Assembly: GCA_046349875.1 (NCBI GenBank)
Contig: JAXMBN010000062.1
Coordinates: 1 to 23,758, forward strand
Length of the DNA: 23,758 nucleotides
Origin: JAXMBN01 sp046349875
Lineage (GTDB): Bacteria; Planctomycetota; Planctomycetia; Pirellulales; Pirellulaceae
Direction: 5' to 3'
Positions within the stretch are counted from its first letter, which is position 1. Each line of letters begins with the position of its first letter. Below are positions 15,008 through 23,758 of the stretch, one piece after another. Under the pieces are notes generated by a model, which ran no database searches, was not told where the DNA came from, and saw only the letters and a list, made by a program, of their open reading frames with translations. The position numbers and the translations under genes are program-made.

Positions 15008-18000
15008 TTATTGGCTCCCCGGCTTACGATCAAGATCGAATACCGCCGCATTCTCGTTGGGTGATACAAGTTTTAAGCCAAACTCTTTGGCCGACTCCTC
15101 ATCCACAGCGAGGAGTGAACGTGTGTTCGCCCTCTGTCCATTGCACATCACTTTGAATGGTTTGTAGGTCTGACCGGTTTACCATCAATTAATAAAAGCA
15201 CTTCGCGGCTCCGACGATTTGAATCTTCATCACCCGGTTTCTTGCCATGACAGGTTTGCTTTGGCAGCCACAAATGGAATCATCTCGCGATGCGGACGAT
15301 ACTTTGGCATCTCCGCCAGGGGAAGTGTACCATCGATCCGCGTCACGATTGGTTGCCATTCGAACGCTTTATGGTCGATCACCAACGAATCCAAACTGGT
15401 ACCAATTCAAGGCCGATGATGGCATCATGATGCTTCAGATATTTCCATGCGCGGCAACGGCGATGACGAGATCAGGTATTCCGGGGTTCTCCCTAACTCG
15501 CTTAGGAATCGTACAAGGTCTGCAAGCTGAGACATGGAAAGACCATCCAACAGCCCCGCCGGCATCAACGATTTCCCTGTTTTTCCTTGATCGATCATAC
15601 GATCTCCACGACGCTTCCTTCGGCGGTGAGCAACGAGTTTTCCCGGGCGTTCGGCTTCTCCGCCGAAACCACTGATGACCTGCCGGCAATGGTCAGGACC
15701 ACAATCGTTGAAAGCCCTCTTTCAGCTTCGCTTGAGGATCGATCAACGACTCAATGATATAGTCCACTTGGGAACTGCCACCAAGACTGATTAAATTCCG
15801 GGACCGATTTTGCCCACCGGCTGTACCTATCGGATGACAGCGACTGCATTGCCAGTAGGTAGCCGCCGACTAACCATTTCACTAACTTGGGATCACCTCG
15901 TCCGCGCCATATCGGTGACCTTAGCGACAAATTCTGGGCTCAAAACCCATTTGTTCTCGTTGAGTTTACCCGCTACCTTCAAGGCATCGATCAAATCGGT
16001 ACGTTGAATGGATGCAGCATACCAAGCTTCGATGCAAGTCGAGCAGATTCAAGGCCACATAGCCAACTCCTGCGTGACTGCTTCAACAGGGCTTCGGGCC
16101 TCCCTTGCGACTAGCCAGGGATAAAAGTCCCATCGCATGGTACGGTGGTTCTCGTTGTTCTGAGACAACCTGAGCCCAGACCTTGGCAGCCTTGGCGAGG
16201 TCTTGGCGAGCAATTCCCATTACGGCTGCGCTGGATAGTCTCCATTGTTTCCTCACCGGCCCAACGCTCCAGTGTCTTAACCACCTCGGCTGCTTCATCG
16301 ATCCCAGATTCTCAATGTATTGGCAATTCCCGCTTCGCTGTCTGAGGTCGCATTTGGCAGATTCGCGGTCGATCCAGGCCTGCTATCACGACCATACCTT
16401 CGCCCCCGCCAGCATACCACCAGCGCAACGGTGTTGCAGCAGCACGCCGGGTGTTTTGCCGGCTGACTTCTCCACGCCTTCGGGAATAACCGTATCCGCC
16501 TCATCTCGCAGATGCGTTTGTAAAGATGATCCGTAATACGTTCGCAATCCCAGCAGCCACACGCATTGACCTTGTTCGATCAGAATTCGCCAGTCGGACT
16601 GGCCCCAGGCTCACAGCTTGCAATTGAGCAGCATCAGCGGTTGTCACCGTGAATCCCATCAGGCTCTCGCGTTCTTGAGCGATACCGTCAAGGTTGGTAG
16701 CTGTTCGATGAGCCACTTGCAGGAAGCCATCTGACTTCGATGCTTTGGCAACAAACAGCATATAGAGAACGCTCTTTGTCATGCCCAAGAGTTACGCGGA
16801 GATGTGCGGACCAACCTCCTTCAGACTCGCGTACAAAACTCCACAGGGCGAAATCGATCGAAGAATGCATGGGCATGGTTACGCAACACGCCAGCACGAA
16901 AATCCAGTAAGCCTCATCCCCCAGCTTTCGAAGAGCCAGACGACGGCAGCTAGTCGCGCTTGCCAATCGCCGCGTCGACGATCGCTCGATCCAAGATCGC
17001 TCATACGTGGTCAACGCTCAAGTTCCAGCTTCCCATCTGAATTGCAATCGCTCGCCAAGCGAGGATTCTTTTACTGAAGGGTTGCTCCATAACGTTGTCA
17101 GCGATTCGCCGATTCATTCCAACGCAAATGCTCAAGCATTCGATTTTTGGCGATCCGGTTAGGCCCGTGTTGTGAAAGGGCTCGTTGATGCTGCCGTCCA
17201 CTGTTGAAACGCTTTGTCAACTTCTTCGAAGGACAATGGCCAGATCAAGCGGGCGGATTGACGAGTCAGCTCCAGGCTATCATTCAAAAGTTCAGGGATT
17301 CTTCCGTCTTCAATCCTGATCGATAGGCATAGTTGTGAACCGGTCGATTCTTCCGGTCACCCGCCAGATTCGACCGTGCGCATTGCGATCGCGGCACGTT
17401 CATCGCGTAATCATTCACCGTGTTGGATGATAGAGTTTTGTCACCAGTCCGAAATATAGAGGCTCCATCCGATCCAACTTTGGCATCGATGGGTCGAAAT
17501 GCAACGTGCTCCGTTCGAATCGCCCTGTTGCTGTGGCTAAGGTAACCATCGCGATTGCGAAAACTTGAAATCGGCAGACGCGGTGTGACCGAAAATCATT
17601 GGTAAATCCATTGCCCATACAGATCAGGAGAATATGGCTCCCCGATAATATCTCCAATCCGCAATGCTTAGGGCTTCCCGGATTGAGGCCGTTCAACTAA
17701 CGTTCCGCTCCAGGCGAGGTCACAAAGACCGATCACACTGGAAACGCAGTCTGATCCCTTCGCCATAAGCACCGTCGGTTGCAAAATGCTGACCTGCTCC
17801 ATCGAAGATGTGCTGTGGATGACGAATCCTTGCCGAACGACCTCGAGCCTCTTGGTAGCTGGAGTGGTAGCGCCCAGATACCGCCATCAGGGTACTTGGT
17901 TCCATACGGTGTTTCTACGTGACTGTGGACATAAATCGATTGGTTCATGTAGAGCCAACCGTCGGGTCCCCATCGAAGCGTGAAGCAAGTGGTGCGTGTC

Positions 18001-18508
18001 TTCCGTTCCGAAGCCACTCAATTCGACTCGCCGATAATCTGCTTTTGCCATCGCCGTAAATTATCTTGGAGAAACAGTAGTTGCGTACTTGCAGCTACAT
18101 AGGCTCAGTCCCATCGAGAGAGGCAACACGCCGAAGTTGGAATGAGCAAGTTTTCGGCAAAGACCGTACTCTTATCCGCTTTTCACCATCGCGGTCGGTA
18201 TCTTCGAGAACGACCGCTTGATCGACCAGCACTGCCGGTGCAATCTGTGGATAAGCAAGACTACTTGCGATCCACAGCCGCCCTTTGGCATCAAATTCGA
18301 ATGGATCGGCGGCTTCGCAAACATCGGATCGGCCGCGAAGAGTTGCACTTCGATTCCGTCCCCCAATTGCATTGCGTTGATTTCCGCAACCGGGTCGTTA
18401 CTGGAATATCCTTGAGATCGCGGCAAGGCCAACGCGGGTTGTCCCAAAGCGGAAAGAGTAGAAGCAATGGTGCAAACCAAGAGCGATTGCTGGAAGCGGA
18501 AAAGTCAT
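15008..18508 (-). pseudogene. PVC-type membrane-bound dehydrogenase (propeller, HEAT, cytochrome c), frame-broken
   Basis: By switching frame repeatedly, a near-complete planctomycete protein of about 1,160 codons can be read. It starts at ATG 18508 with a signal peptide (RFQQSLLVCTIASTLSALG). The N-terminal propeller follows with GIEVQLFAADPMFAKP (about 18320-18370) and LRWGPDGWLYMNQSIYVHSH (about 17920-17980). HEAT-like sequence lies around 16100-17300, and a cytochrome c site CSRCH is at 15834-15848. YIIESLIDPQAKLKEGF then LMPAGLLDGLSMSQL (about 15500-15770) match the conserved end of PVC cytochrome domains. The frame ends at TAA 15008. Such proteins are secreted and thought to oxidise sugars or alcohols. 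The indels make the gene unreadable as given. Confidence 0.8.
15834..15848 (-). other. Heme c attachment motif CSRCH inside the broken dehydrogenase
   Basis: On the leftward strand TGC AGT CGC TGT CAT encodes CSRCH. It stays in frame with LISLGGSSQVDYIIESL downstream, which is the normal distance in PVC-type cytochrome domains. Confidence 0.75.
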
Positions 18509-18783
18509 GGGGGAACCACTGGTGCGTTAGCAGAGAGGCAAGTTCGTTTGGAGGACTCCGCAGTCGGGAGTCCGACCTATTTTAGTCGATCCTCTAGATT
18601 CCAATACGCCCACTGAGATTGCACCCAGACTGCCGACGATTTTTGGCCACCAGTCCCTCGGGGCTCCTCATACGTGATTCGAACTGAAACCTGAAAGCGA
18701 TGGCTGCTTGCCACGGGCGCTTGTCCATCATGAAAAGGATCCCATCCGACTTTTCCCTCCCTGCAAGCATCGAGGCCCTCACC
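18509..18783. other. Spacer between divergent broken genes
   Basis: No gene is seen. A hairpin repeat (18553-18573) lies here. The promoters of the divergent dehydrogenase and WD40 genes should be in this stretch, but I cannot assign them. Confidence 0.4.
18553..18573. repeat. Short inverted repeat GGACTCC/GGAGTCC
   Basis: GGACTCC (18553-18559) and GGAGTCC (18567-18573) pair around a seven-base loop, flanked by GTC/GAC-type sequence. It looks like a second, different kind of dispersed palindrome, but only one copy is present here. Confidence 0.45.
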
Positions 18784-18806
18784 ATGAAAGTCCTCACCAT
18801 GAAACG
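18777..18806 (+). repeat. 15-bp tandem duplication over the start codon
   Basis: CCTCACCATGAAAGT is followed directly by CCTCACCATGAAACG. The two units match at their first 13 bases and give two in-frame ATG codons (18784 and 18799) for the WD40 gene. Confidence 0.6.
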
Positions 18807-19844
18807 ACTCGCTTCCGCAACTTCGATTTCTTTGCGATTGTCTCTAACCGTGGAGGCTGCTTTGGCAGTGACCGCGATGAACAACCATCCCGGTTATCTC
18901 AAGAAACCAAAACAGCTCCGGAGGCACAGGTTACTTCGCTTGCGTTGAAAGGGCCATGAGACTTGCCTCGCTGACCACCGGAACGGGACTTTTTTGCTCC
19001 GGCCAGGAACGGTTAGCAAATCGAGTGTCGAGCAACTCGATAAACCGACGAAGTTAACAGAACTACCCGCTTCAGCATGGAAAGTTTATTAGTAGTTCGG
19101 GGACTCAAGCCGTAGCCACCGATTACACAGGCCAGTGCACATTGGAAATCTCTCCGATGACAAGAGTTGGAAAAACACGACACCAAGACCAAATGGATTC
19201 GCTCGATGAAGATCGGGCTAAAGGGGATGGTTTAGCGTTCTCTTAGGTACAGAAGACGGCAAGATGCGTCATTCTCAAATCCGATCAAACGGTTGCAGAA
19301 CCGATCGAAGCTCACAAGGTTCCATCTTTGGACTCTCACTTTCTGCGGACGGGTCGAATTTTTGAGCAGCGGAGGGAGGTGATGGCGTCGTCAAACTTTG
19401 GAATGCAGCAAGCCTAAAAGCAGAAAAAAGATTACAAAGTTGGATCATGAGCTGTCTGGAACGTCCTTTGCAGAAGGGAAAGTCAATCGTAACGGCTGAT
19501 GCCAATCGGCGTCAATTTGTTTTCACTGAAACCAACGAAGCTCATCGCTGACTATTGGAATGCTTCCCGATTGGGGAACATCGGTCATATGCTTCGATGA
19601 TATCGCGGCTGTCACCTGCTTGAATGGCAAACTCTATCTTTATGATGTTCGCTCGCGGTTGAAGGTTACTGAGGTAGCGGGTCCCGGTAGCGGCCTATGG
19701 TGTGCTGCTCTTTGCGATGACAACCAACACTTGGTGATTGGAACGCGAAGCAAAGGAGCGGCCTCGTTGTCGACGGCGAGTTGGGCGGCAGCAATTGCCG
19801 AGACTCGCAAACGAGCAGCGGAAGAGATGCCTCCATCGCCATAA
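18784..19844 (+). pseudogene. Secreted WD40-repeat protein, frame-broken
   Basis: The rightward strand begins with a signal-peptide-like start (MKRLASATSISLRLSL, ATG 18799 or 18784). In changing frames it then gives WD40-like repeats. These include APEAQVTSLAL (about 18920-18950), ILKSDQTVAEPIEAHK (about 19270-19320), GLSLSADGSNF (19330-19362), DGVVKLWNAASLKAEK (19381-19428), and a last stretch GKLYLYDVRSRLK with AALCDDNQHLVIGTRSKG (19626-19757). It ends at TAA 19844, 21 bases before the convergent crcB stop. Frame changes occur within tens of bases, as in the neighbouring dehydrogenase. A beta-propeller scaffold is the likely fold; the partner is unknown. Confidence 0.62.
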
Positions 19845-19865
19845 AACCTGTAACTCTGAAACGTT

Positions 19866-20243
19866 CTATGTGGCGGGGCGAACAACCCACATTCCTAAGA
19901 GCACTGCGAGAAGCCCCAAAGCAAGATTGGATGCGGCCACCCATGCCGCAAGCCCATAGTGATGTTGTTGCGCATAGCGAACCACGTCCAACCCATAGGT
20001 GCTAAAGGTCGTCAATCCTCCGAGGACACCGACTCGAAAAGCTAGCTCCCAAGGTCCACCGATCCAACCATATCGTTCCGCCAATCTCCATCCCAACCCA
20101 ATCAAGAAGCATCCTATTAGATTGGCTGCTAGTGTCCCCATTGGAAGTCGGTTCCACCCCAATGCGTTAAAAGAAACATTAATACCATGGCGAGCTAGAC
20201 TCCCAATCATCCCTCCAATCGCCACCATGAACCATTCTTTCAT
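19866..20243 (-). CDS. crcB: Fluoride-specific channel CrcB/FluC
   Basis: The 125-residue protein has four hydrophobic helices and the CrcB signatures GGMIGSLARHG (N-terminus), TLAANLIGCFLIG and GGLTTFSTYGLD. The last holds the Phe-box Thr/Phe/Ser residues that line the fluoride path. It forms an antiparallel dimer in the inner membrane and exports fluoride passively. ATG 20243 has AAAGGAG eight bases upstream. An ATG five bases earlier is out of frame and stops at once. The frame is clean, so the broken block ends before this gene. I see no convincing fluoride riboswitch in the leader. It is divergent from ilvB, with about 140 bases between the starts. Confidence 0.96.
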   Translation of the reverse strand: MKEWFMVAIGGMIGSLARHGINVSFNALGWNRLPMGTLAANLIGCFLIGLGWRLAERYGWIGGPWELAFRVGVLGGLTTFSTYGLDVVRYAQQHHYGLAAWVAASNLALGLLAVLLGMWVVRPAT

Positions 20244-20385
20244 TGCATTGTCTCCTTTAAGAGGCGTCCTCGAAGGTTGATCAAAACAGGGGGCGATCGT
20301 ATTCTAGAAGGTTCAATAGCCAGGTTCCGAACCCCCTACCATGGAGGTCCTGGCTCGCCTGTTTGATGAAATTGGGAGAAGAAAA

Positions 20386-22164
20386 ATGACGAGCATCCAA
20401 TCGACGCGAACTACGAAAGTCATGTCGGGCGCTGACATTGTAGTGCAAGCGTTGGTGGATCATGGGGTGGAAGTCATTTTCGCGTATCCTGGCGGTTGTA
20501 GCATGCCCATGCACCAATCGCTGACTCGATATTCCGATCGCATTCGAACGATTCTGCCTCGCCATGAGCAGGGTGGAGCTTTTGCAGCCCAGGGGTTGGC
20601 CAGGTCGACAGGCAAAGTCGGCGTTGTGATGGCAACGAGTGGACCGGGGGCTACAAATTTGGTTACTTCGATTGCCGATGCCAAGCTTGACAGCATCCCG
20701 TTGATTGCCATCACTGGCCAAGTTCCAACGGCTGTGATCGGTACCGATGCCTTTCAAGAAACTCCCATCGTGGAAATCTGTCGCGGCATCACCAAGCATC
20801 ATTATCTGGTAACCAATGTCGAAGATTTGCCTCGCATCATGAAAGAGGCGTTTCATATCGCAACGACGGGACGCCCTGGGCCGGTGTTGATCGACGCGCA
20901 GGATGTGCAGTTGGCTTCGTGCGAAGTGGATTGGGATGTTCCAATGAATCTTCCTGGCTACCGAATTAAGGAAGATGATCGCATCGCCGCCCCAGAACAG
21001 ATTCGTCAAATCGCGGCCGCAATCAAACACTCCAAACGACCAGTGATCTATGCCGGTGGCGGAATCATTGCTTCGGAAGCAGCCGATGAGCTCCGAGCTT
21101 TGATCAAGAAGACTGGCATTCCTGTGACCATGACGGTTATGGGGTTGGGAGCCTATCCCGGCGATGGCCCACTCTCCTTGGATATGCTCGGCATGCACGG
21201 AAGTGCCTATTCCAATTATGCCGTTCGCGATTGCGATTTGCTGCTGGCGCTAGGCGTTCGGTTTGATGATCGCGTGACTGGGCACCTGGAATCCTTTGCC
21301 AAGAACGCAAAGATTGTTCACGTCGATATCGATCCATCGGAACTCAACAAGAACAAGGTCGCTCACATCTCCGTTTGCAGCGACGTTCGTCATGCGTTGA
21401 CCGAACTCAACAAGATTGTGGAAGCGCCGGCCGACATCGGTGGCTGGGTCGAGCATTGCACAAAGCTCAAGGAAAAATTCCCCTTCGGCTATGATCAGAA
21501 CTTCGATGGTATTCTTCAACAACATGCCATCAAGACGTTGTCGGACATCACCAAGGATCGCGAGACCTATATTTCGGTAGGCGTTGGCCAACACCAAATG
21601 TGGGCTGCACAGTTCTTCACTTTCCGCCGGCCACGTCAGTGGATGAGCAGTTCCGGCTTGGGCACCATGGGATTCGGATTACCGAGCGCTATGGGTGTTC
21701 AGGCAGCACATCCCAATGCTCTGGTGGTCGACATCGATGGGGACGGCAGCTTCCAGATGAATATTCAAGAGCTTGCCACCTGCCATTGTGAGAAACTGCC
21801 TGTCAAAGTTCTCCTTCTCAACAACCAGCACTTGGGCATGGTGGTTCAGTGGGAAGACCGATTCATGGGATCCAATCGCGCTCACACCTATCTAGGCCCG
21901 ATCGATCACGAAGAAGCCTCGGGAACCGGAAGCACCGTGGCACATACCTACGTTCAAAAACGCTATCCTGATTTCGTTCAGATTGCCAAAGGCTATGGAT
22001 GTGGTGGGGCGAGTGTCCGTAAACGAGCGGATCTTGAGGCAGCTCTTCGGGAAATGATCGAATATCCAGGACCATTCGTTTTGGATGTGGAGGTCCCCTA
22101 CCAAGAGCACGTTCTTCCGATGATTCCATCGGGCCGAACGGTCGACGACATGATTTTGAAGTAA
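20386..22164 (+). CDS. ilvB: Acetolactate synthase, large (catalytic) subunit
   Basis: The 592-residue enzyme condenses two pyruvates to acetolactate, or pyruvate with 2-ketobutyrate, the first common step of branched-chain amino acid synthesis. The N-terminal ThDP half has FAYPGGCSMP and the catalytic Glu in RHEQGGAFAAQG (Glu 61). The middle FAD-type domain follows, and the C-terminal half has the ThDP/Mg motif GDGSFQMNIQEL with LLLNNQHLGMVVQW. Between the QW motif and YPDFVQIAKGYG there is an insert of roughly 25-30 residues not found in E. coli IlvB. ATG 20386 is chosen because GGGAG lies seven bases upstream; an ATG at 20341 has no ribosome site. The regulatory subunit gene ilvN/ilvH is not adjacent. 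Confidence 0.95.
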   Translation: MTSIQSTRTTKVMSGADIVVQALVDHGVEVIFAYPGGCSMPMHQSLTRYSDRIRTILPRHEQGGAFAAQGLARSTGKVGVVMATSGPGATNLVTSIADAKLDSIPLIAITGQVPTAVIGTDAFQETPIVEICRGITKHHYLVTNVEDLPRIMKEAFHIATTGRPGPVLIDAQDVQLASCEVDWDVPMNLPGYRIKEDDRIAAPEQIRQIAAAIKHSKRPVIYAGGGIIASEAADELRALIKKTGIPVTMTVMGLGAYPGDGPLSLDMLGMHGSAYSNYAVRDCDLLLALGVRFDDRVTGHLESFAKNAKIVHVDIDPSELNKNKVAHISVCSDVRHALTELNKIVEAPADIGGWVEHCTKLKEKFPFGYDQNFDGILQQHAIKTLSDITKDRETYISVGVGQHQMWAAQFFTFRRPRQWMSSSGLGTMGFGLPSAMGVQAAHPNALVVDIDGDGSFQMNIQELATCHCEKLPVKVLLLNNQHLGMVVQWEDRFMGSNRAHTYLGPIDHEEASGTGSTVAHTYVQKRYPDFVQIAKGYGCGGASVRKRADLEAALREMIEYPGPFVLDVEVPYQEHVLPMIPSGRTVDDMILK

Positions 22165-22172
22165 TCCCTGGG

Positions 22173-22202
22173 TTTTGGGATTTCCCTCAGGGGAATCCAA
22201 AA
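22173..22202 (+). terminator. Imperfect hairpin after ilvB
   Basis: TTTTGGGATTTCCC and GGGGAATCCAAAA pair with small mismatches around TCA, starting nine bases after the ilvB stop. No T-run follows, though the stem ends in an A/T-rich base. It is a possible terminator. Confidence 0.4.
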
Positions 22203-22290
22203 GTCGGTCTAGTGGAGGTTGGAGCTAGGGATACAATGCCTGCAGGATTGTTTTTCGCTCCCAGCCTCCCAGGAAGAGACCTTATCGACC

Positions 22291-22809
22291 ATGGATTCCC
22301 CGAAGCCTTACCAATTGGAAGTCGATGGCCTACAGTTGCAGCTTCGCAGGCCTGAGGTCGCTGCATTTCTGGCATGGTTGATTCCAGGCGCTGGCCACTA
22401 CTACCAGCGCCGCTATGGGAAAGCAGCTCTTTATGCCACGTCCATTCTGTCCCTCTATTTGATCGGTATGTTCCTTGGACAAGGCCGAGTGGTTTATTGG
22501 TCCTGGACAGCGGAAGATCAACGATGGCACTTCATTTGTCAGGCTGGTGTTGGGGCGCCTGCGATACCGGCCATGATTGAAGGATATCGTGCGAATCGAA
22601 ACCTTCGCCCCCTGATGAACGGTTTCATGCGCCGGCCGGGCGACCTAAGAACACTTGATACATGGCACCTCACCTCGGCCCATGGCTTCGATCTTGGAAC
22701 GCTCTACACGATGGTGGCAGGGATCCTCAACATCCTCGTGATCTTTGATGCCTATTCAGGGCCACTTCCATTGATTCCGGGGAAAAAAGAGGAAACGCCA
22801 AAGTCCTAG
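22291..22809 (+). CDS. DUF6677-like small membrane protein
   Basis: The 172-residue protein begins with a short polar region. It then has AAFLAWLIPGAGHYYQRRYGKA, a pattern shared with TM2-like and planctomycete DUF6677 proteins. Membrane segments follow at about 47-65 (LYATSILSLYLIGMFLG) and about 137-155 (TLYTMVAGILNILVIFDAY), with a possible one near 85-100. Function is unknown. ATG 22291 has AGGAAGAG about 12 bases upstream, a little far; an in-frame ATG at 22219 would add 24 residues of unlikely sequence. It lies between ilvB and argS on the same strand and ends with a polar Lys-rich tail. The family assignment is from memory of its GAGHYYQ-type motif. Confidence 0.78.
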   Translation: MDSPKPYQLEVDGLQLQLRRPEVAAFLAWLIPGAGHYYQRRYGKAALYATSILSLYLIGMFLGQGRVVYWSWTAEDQRWHFICQAGVGAPAIPAMIEGYRANRNLRPLMNGFMRRPGDLRTLDTWHLTSAHGFDLGTLYTMVAGILNILVIFDAYSGPLPLIPGKKEETPKS

Positions 22810-22879
22810 CGTTTCTCATTGGCCCACTCGTTTGTTCATTCTTGTTGATCGTTTCGATTGCCTTTAACTGATCCGTTCC

Positions 22880-23758
22880 ATGCGAATTCTGAATCTCCTT
22901 CGTAACCGTTTTGAATCATGCCTCCAAGATTGGGTTGCAGATCCTACGAACCACGCACAACGTGTTGCCCTTTCCAAGGATTCTAAACATGGAGACTATC
23001 AGGCCAACTTAGCGATGGGTGTGGCCAAAGAATTGGGTCAGGACTCCCTTGAAGTTGCCAAGCAAGTGGTGGACCGCCTTTCGCATACCGATATTTGCGA
23101 ATCGGTTGAGATTGCTGGCAAGGGATTTATCAATCTACGAATGAAAGATAGCTGGATCCAAGGCCAACTCCGCGAGGTCGGTCTTTCGGATCGACTTGCC
23201 GTCGAATCGATTGCCGATCCACGCACCTATGTCATCGACTATTCGTCTCCCAACGTAGCGAAACCGATGCACGTCGGCCATATCCGATCGACGGTGATTG
23301 GAGATGCCATTGCCAAGACCCTTCGGTTCCTAGGCCACAAAGTGATTTCCGACAATCACCTCGGTGATTGGGGAACTCAGTTTGGAATGGTGATCTATGG
23401 CTACAAGCACTTTCGCAATGACGAAGCCTTTGCGGATCAACCGGTGCCCGAGCTGAGCCGACTTTATCGGCTTATTCAGCAGATCATCGGCTACCAGGAT
23501 GCAAAGTCGGAGCTGCCTCAAAAAGAGAAAGAACTAGAGCAGAAGAAGGTTTATTTGGCTCAGTCTTTGCAAGCCCTGGCTCAGTCTCCCGACGACAAGA
23601 AAGTTGCCAAAACTCTCAAAGCCAACGAACGTGCGGTTGCGGAAGCCGAAGAAAAACGACGCGAAATCGCCGAAAAAATTGCTGCCTTTGAGGCGGATAC
23701 CTCATTGCTGGCACTAGCGCAAGCCCATCCGCAGCTATCGCAAAGAGTGCTGGCCGAA
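22880..23758 (+). CDS. argS: Arginyl-tRNA synthetase, 5' part (runs off right edge)
   Basis: The 293 visible residues form the N-terminal half of class I ArgRS. They include the Add-1 tRNA-binding domain (1-110, with HGDYQANLAM and GKGFINLRM), then the catalytic domain with DYSSPNVAKPMHVGHIRST. HVGH (131-134) is the HIGH-type ATP motif. SDNHLGDWGTQFG at about 157-169 is also typical. The enzyme attaches arginine to tRNA-Arg. Residues about 213-270 are a charged, helical, coiled-coil-like stretch (ELEQKKVYLAQ and following). They look longer than the corresponding segment in E. coli. The KMSK motif lies beyond the window. ATG 22880 gives the expected N-terminus. Confidence 0.95.
   Translation, partial: MRILNLLRNRFESCLQDWVADPTNHAQRVALSKDSKHGDYQANLAMGVAKELGQDSLEVAKQVVDRLSHTDICESVEIAGKGFINLRMKDSWIQGQLREVGLSDRLAVESIADPRTYVIDYSSPNVAKPMHVGHIRSTVIGDAIAKTLRFLGHKVISDNHLGDWGTQFGMVIYGYKHFRNDEAFADQPVPELSRLYRLIQQIIGYQDAKSELPQKEKELEQKKVYLAQSLQALAQSPDDKKVAKTLKANERAVAEAEEKRREIAEKIAAFEADTSLLALAQAHPQLSQRVLAE

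Noticed and set aside
20244..20385. Fluoride riboswitch in the crcB leader
   Set aside because: I could not find the conserved GGCGAUGG/AACC and CUGAUGRCUCCUAC-type elements on the leftward strand.

Overview
The window looks like a chromosomal stretch from a planctomycete, probably of the Pirellulaceae type. The evidence is a frame-broken PVC-type dehydrogenase with HEAT and cytochrome c parts, a DUF6677-like membrane protein, a non-RD Ser/Thr kinase, scattered genes with few operons, and frequent GTG/TTG starts. Most genes are housekeeping or transport genes. I see no phage, plasmid, CRISPR or transposase gene.

Left part (1-5750): a leftward pair encodes the N-terminal membrane half of an ABC exporter, cut by the window edge, and an ABC-2-type permease upstream of it. 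A 740-bp spacer then holds a cluster of GGGGAC/GTCCCC and GGGGTC/GACCCC palindromes (REP-like). After it come rpsR (bS18) with a strong terminator, a hot-dog acyl-CoA thioesterase that starts almost on that terminator, a Ser/Thr kinase, and a CAT-anticodon tRNA that reads best as tRNA-Ile2.

Middle part (5750-12400): leftward genes encode an MgtE Mg2+ transporter and a fused tRNA-modification protein (TrhO-type rhodanese plus RluA-type pseudouridine synthase). A rightward gene encodes a membrane-tethered, Tyr/Gln/Asn/Ser/Gly-rich low-complexity protein ending in a phospholipase-D-like nuclease domain. It carries two compensating frame changes. A leftward sdaA (L-serine dehydratase) follows.

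Frame-broken block (about 13930-19800): three genes can be read only by switching frame every few tens of bases. They are the 5' third of a lipoprotein-like membrane protein (its 3' two thirds, 12394-13932, is intact), a complete PVC-type membrane-bound dehydrogenase with a CSRCH heme site, and a secreted WD40 protein on the other strand. Protein similarity stays high between the breaks and the block has sharp edges. This fits an unpolished assembly patch at least as well as true gene decay.

Right part (19850-23758): crcB (fluoride channel, leftward), ilvB (acetolactate synthase large subunit), a DUF6677-like protein and the 5' part of argS, all intact.

The best candidates for something new are the prion-like nuclease gene, the TrhO-RluA fusion and the REP-like cluster. 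The broken block should be checked against reads before anyone interprets it biologically.
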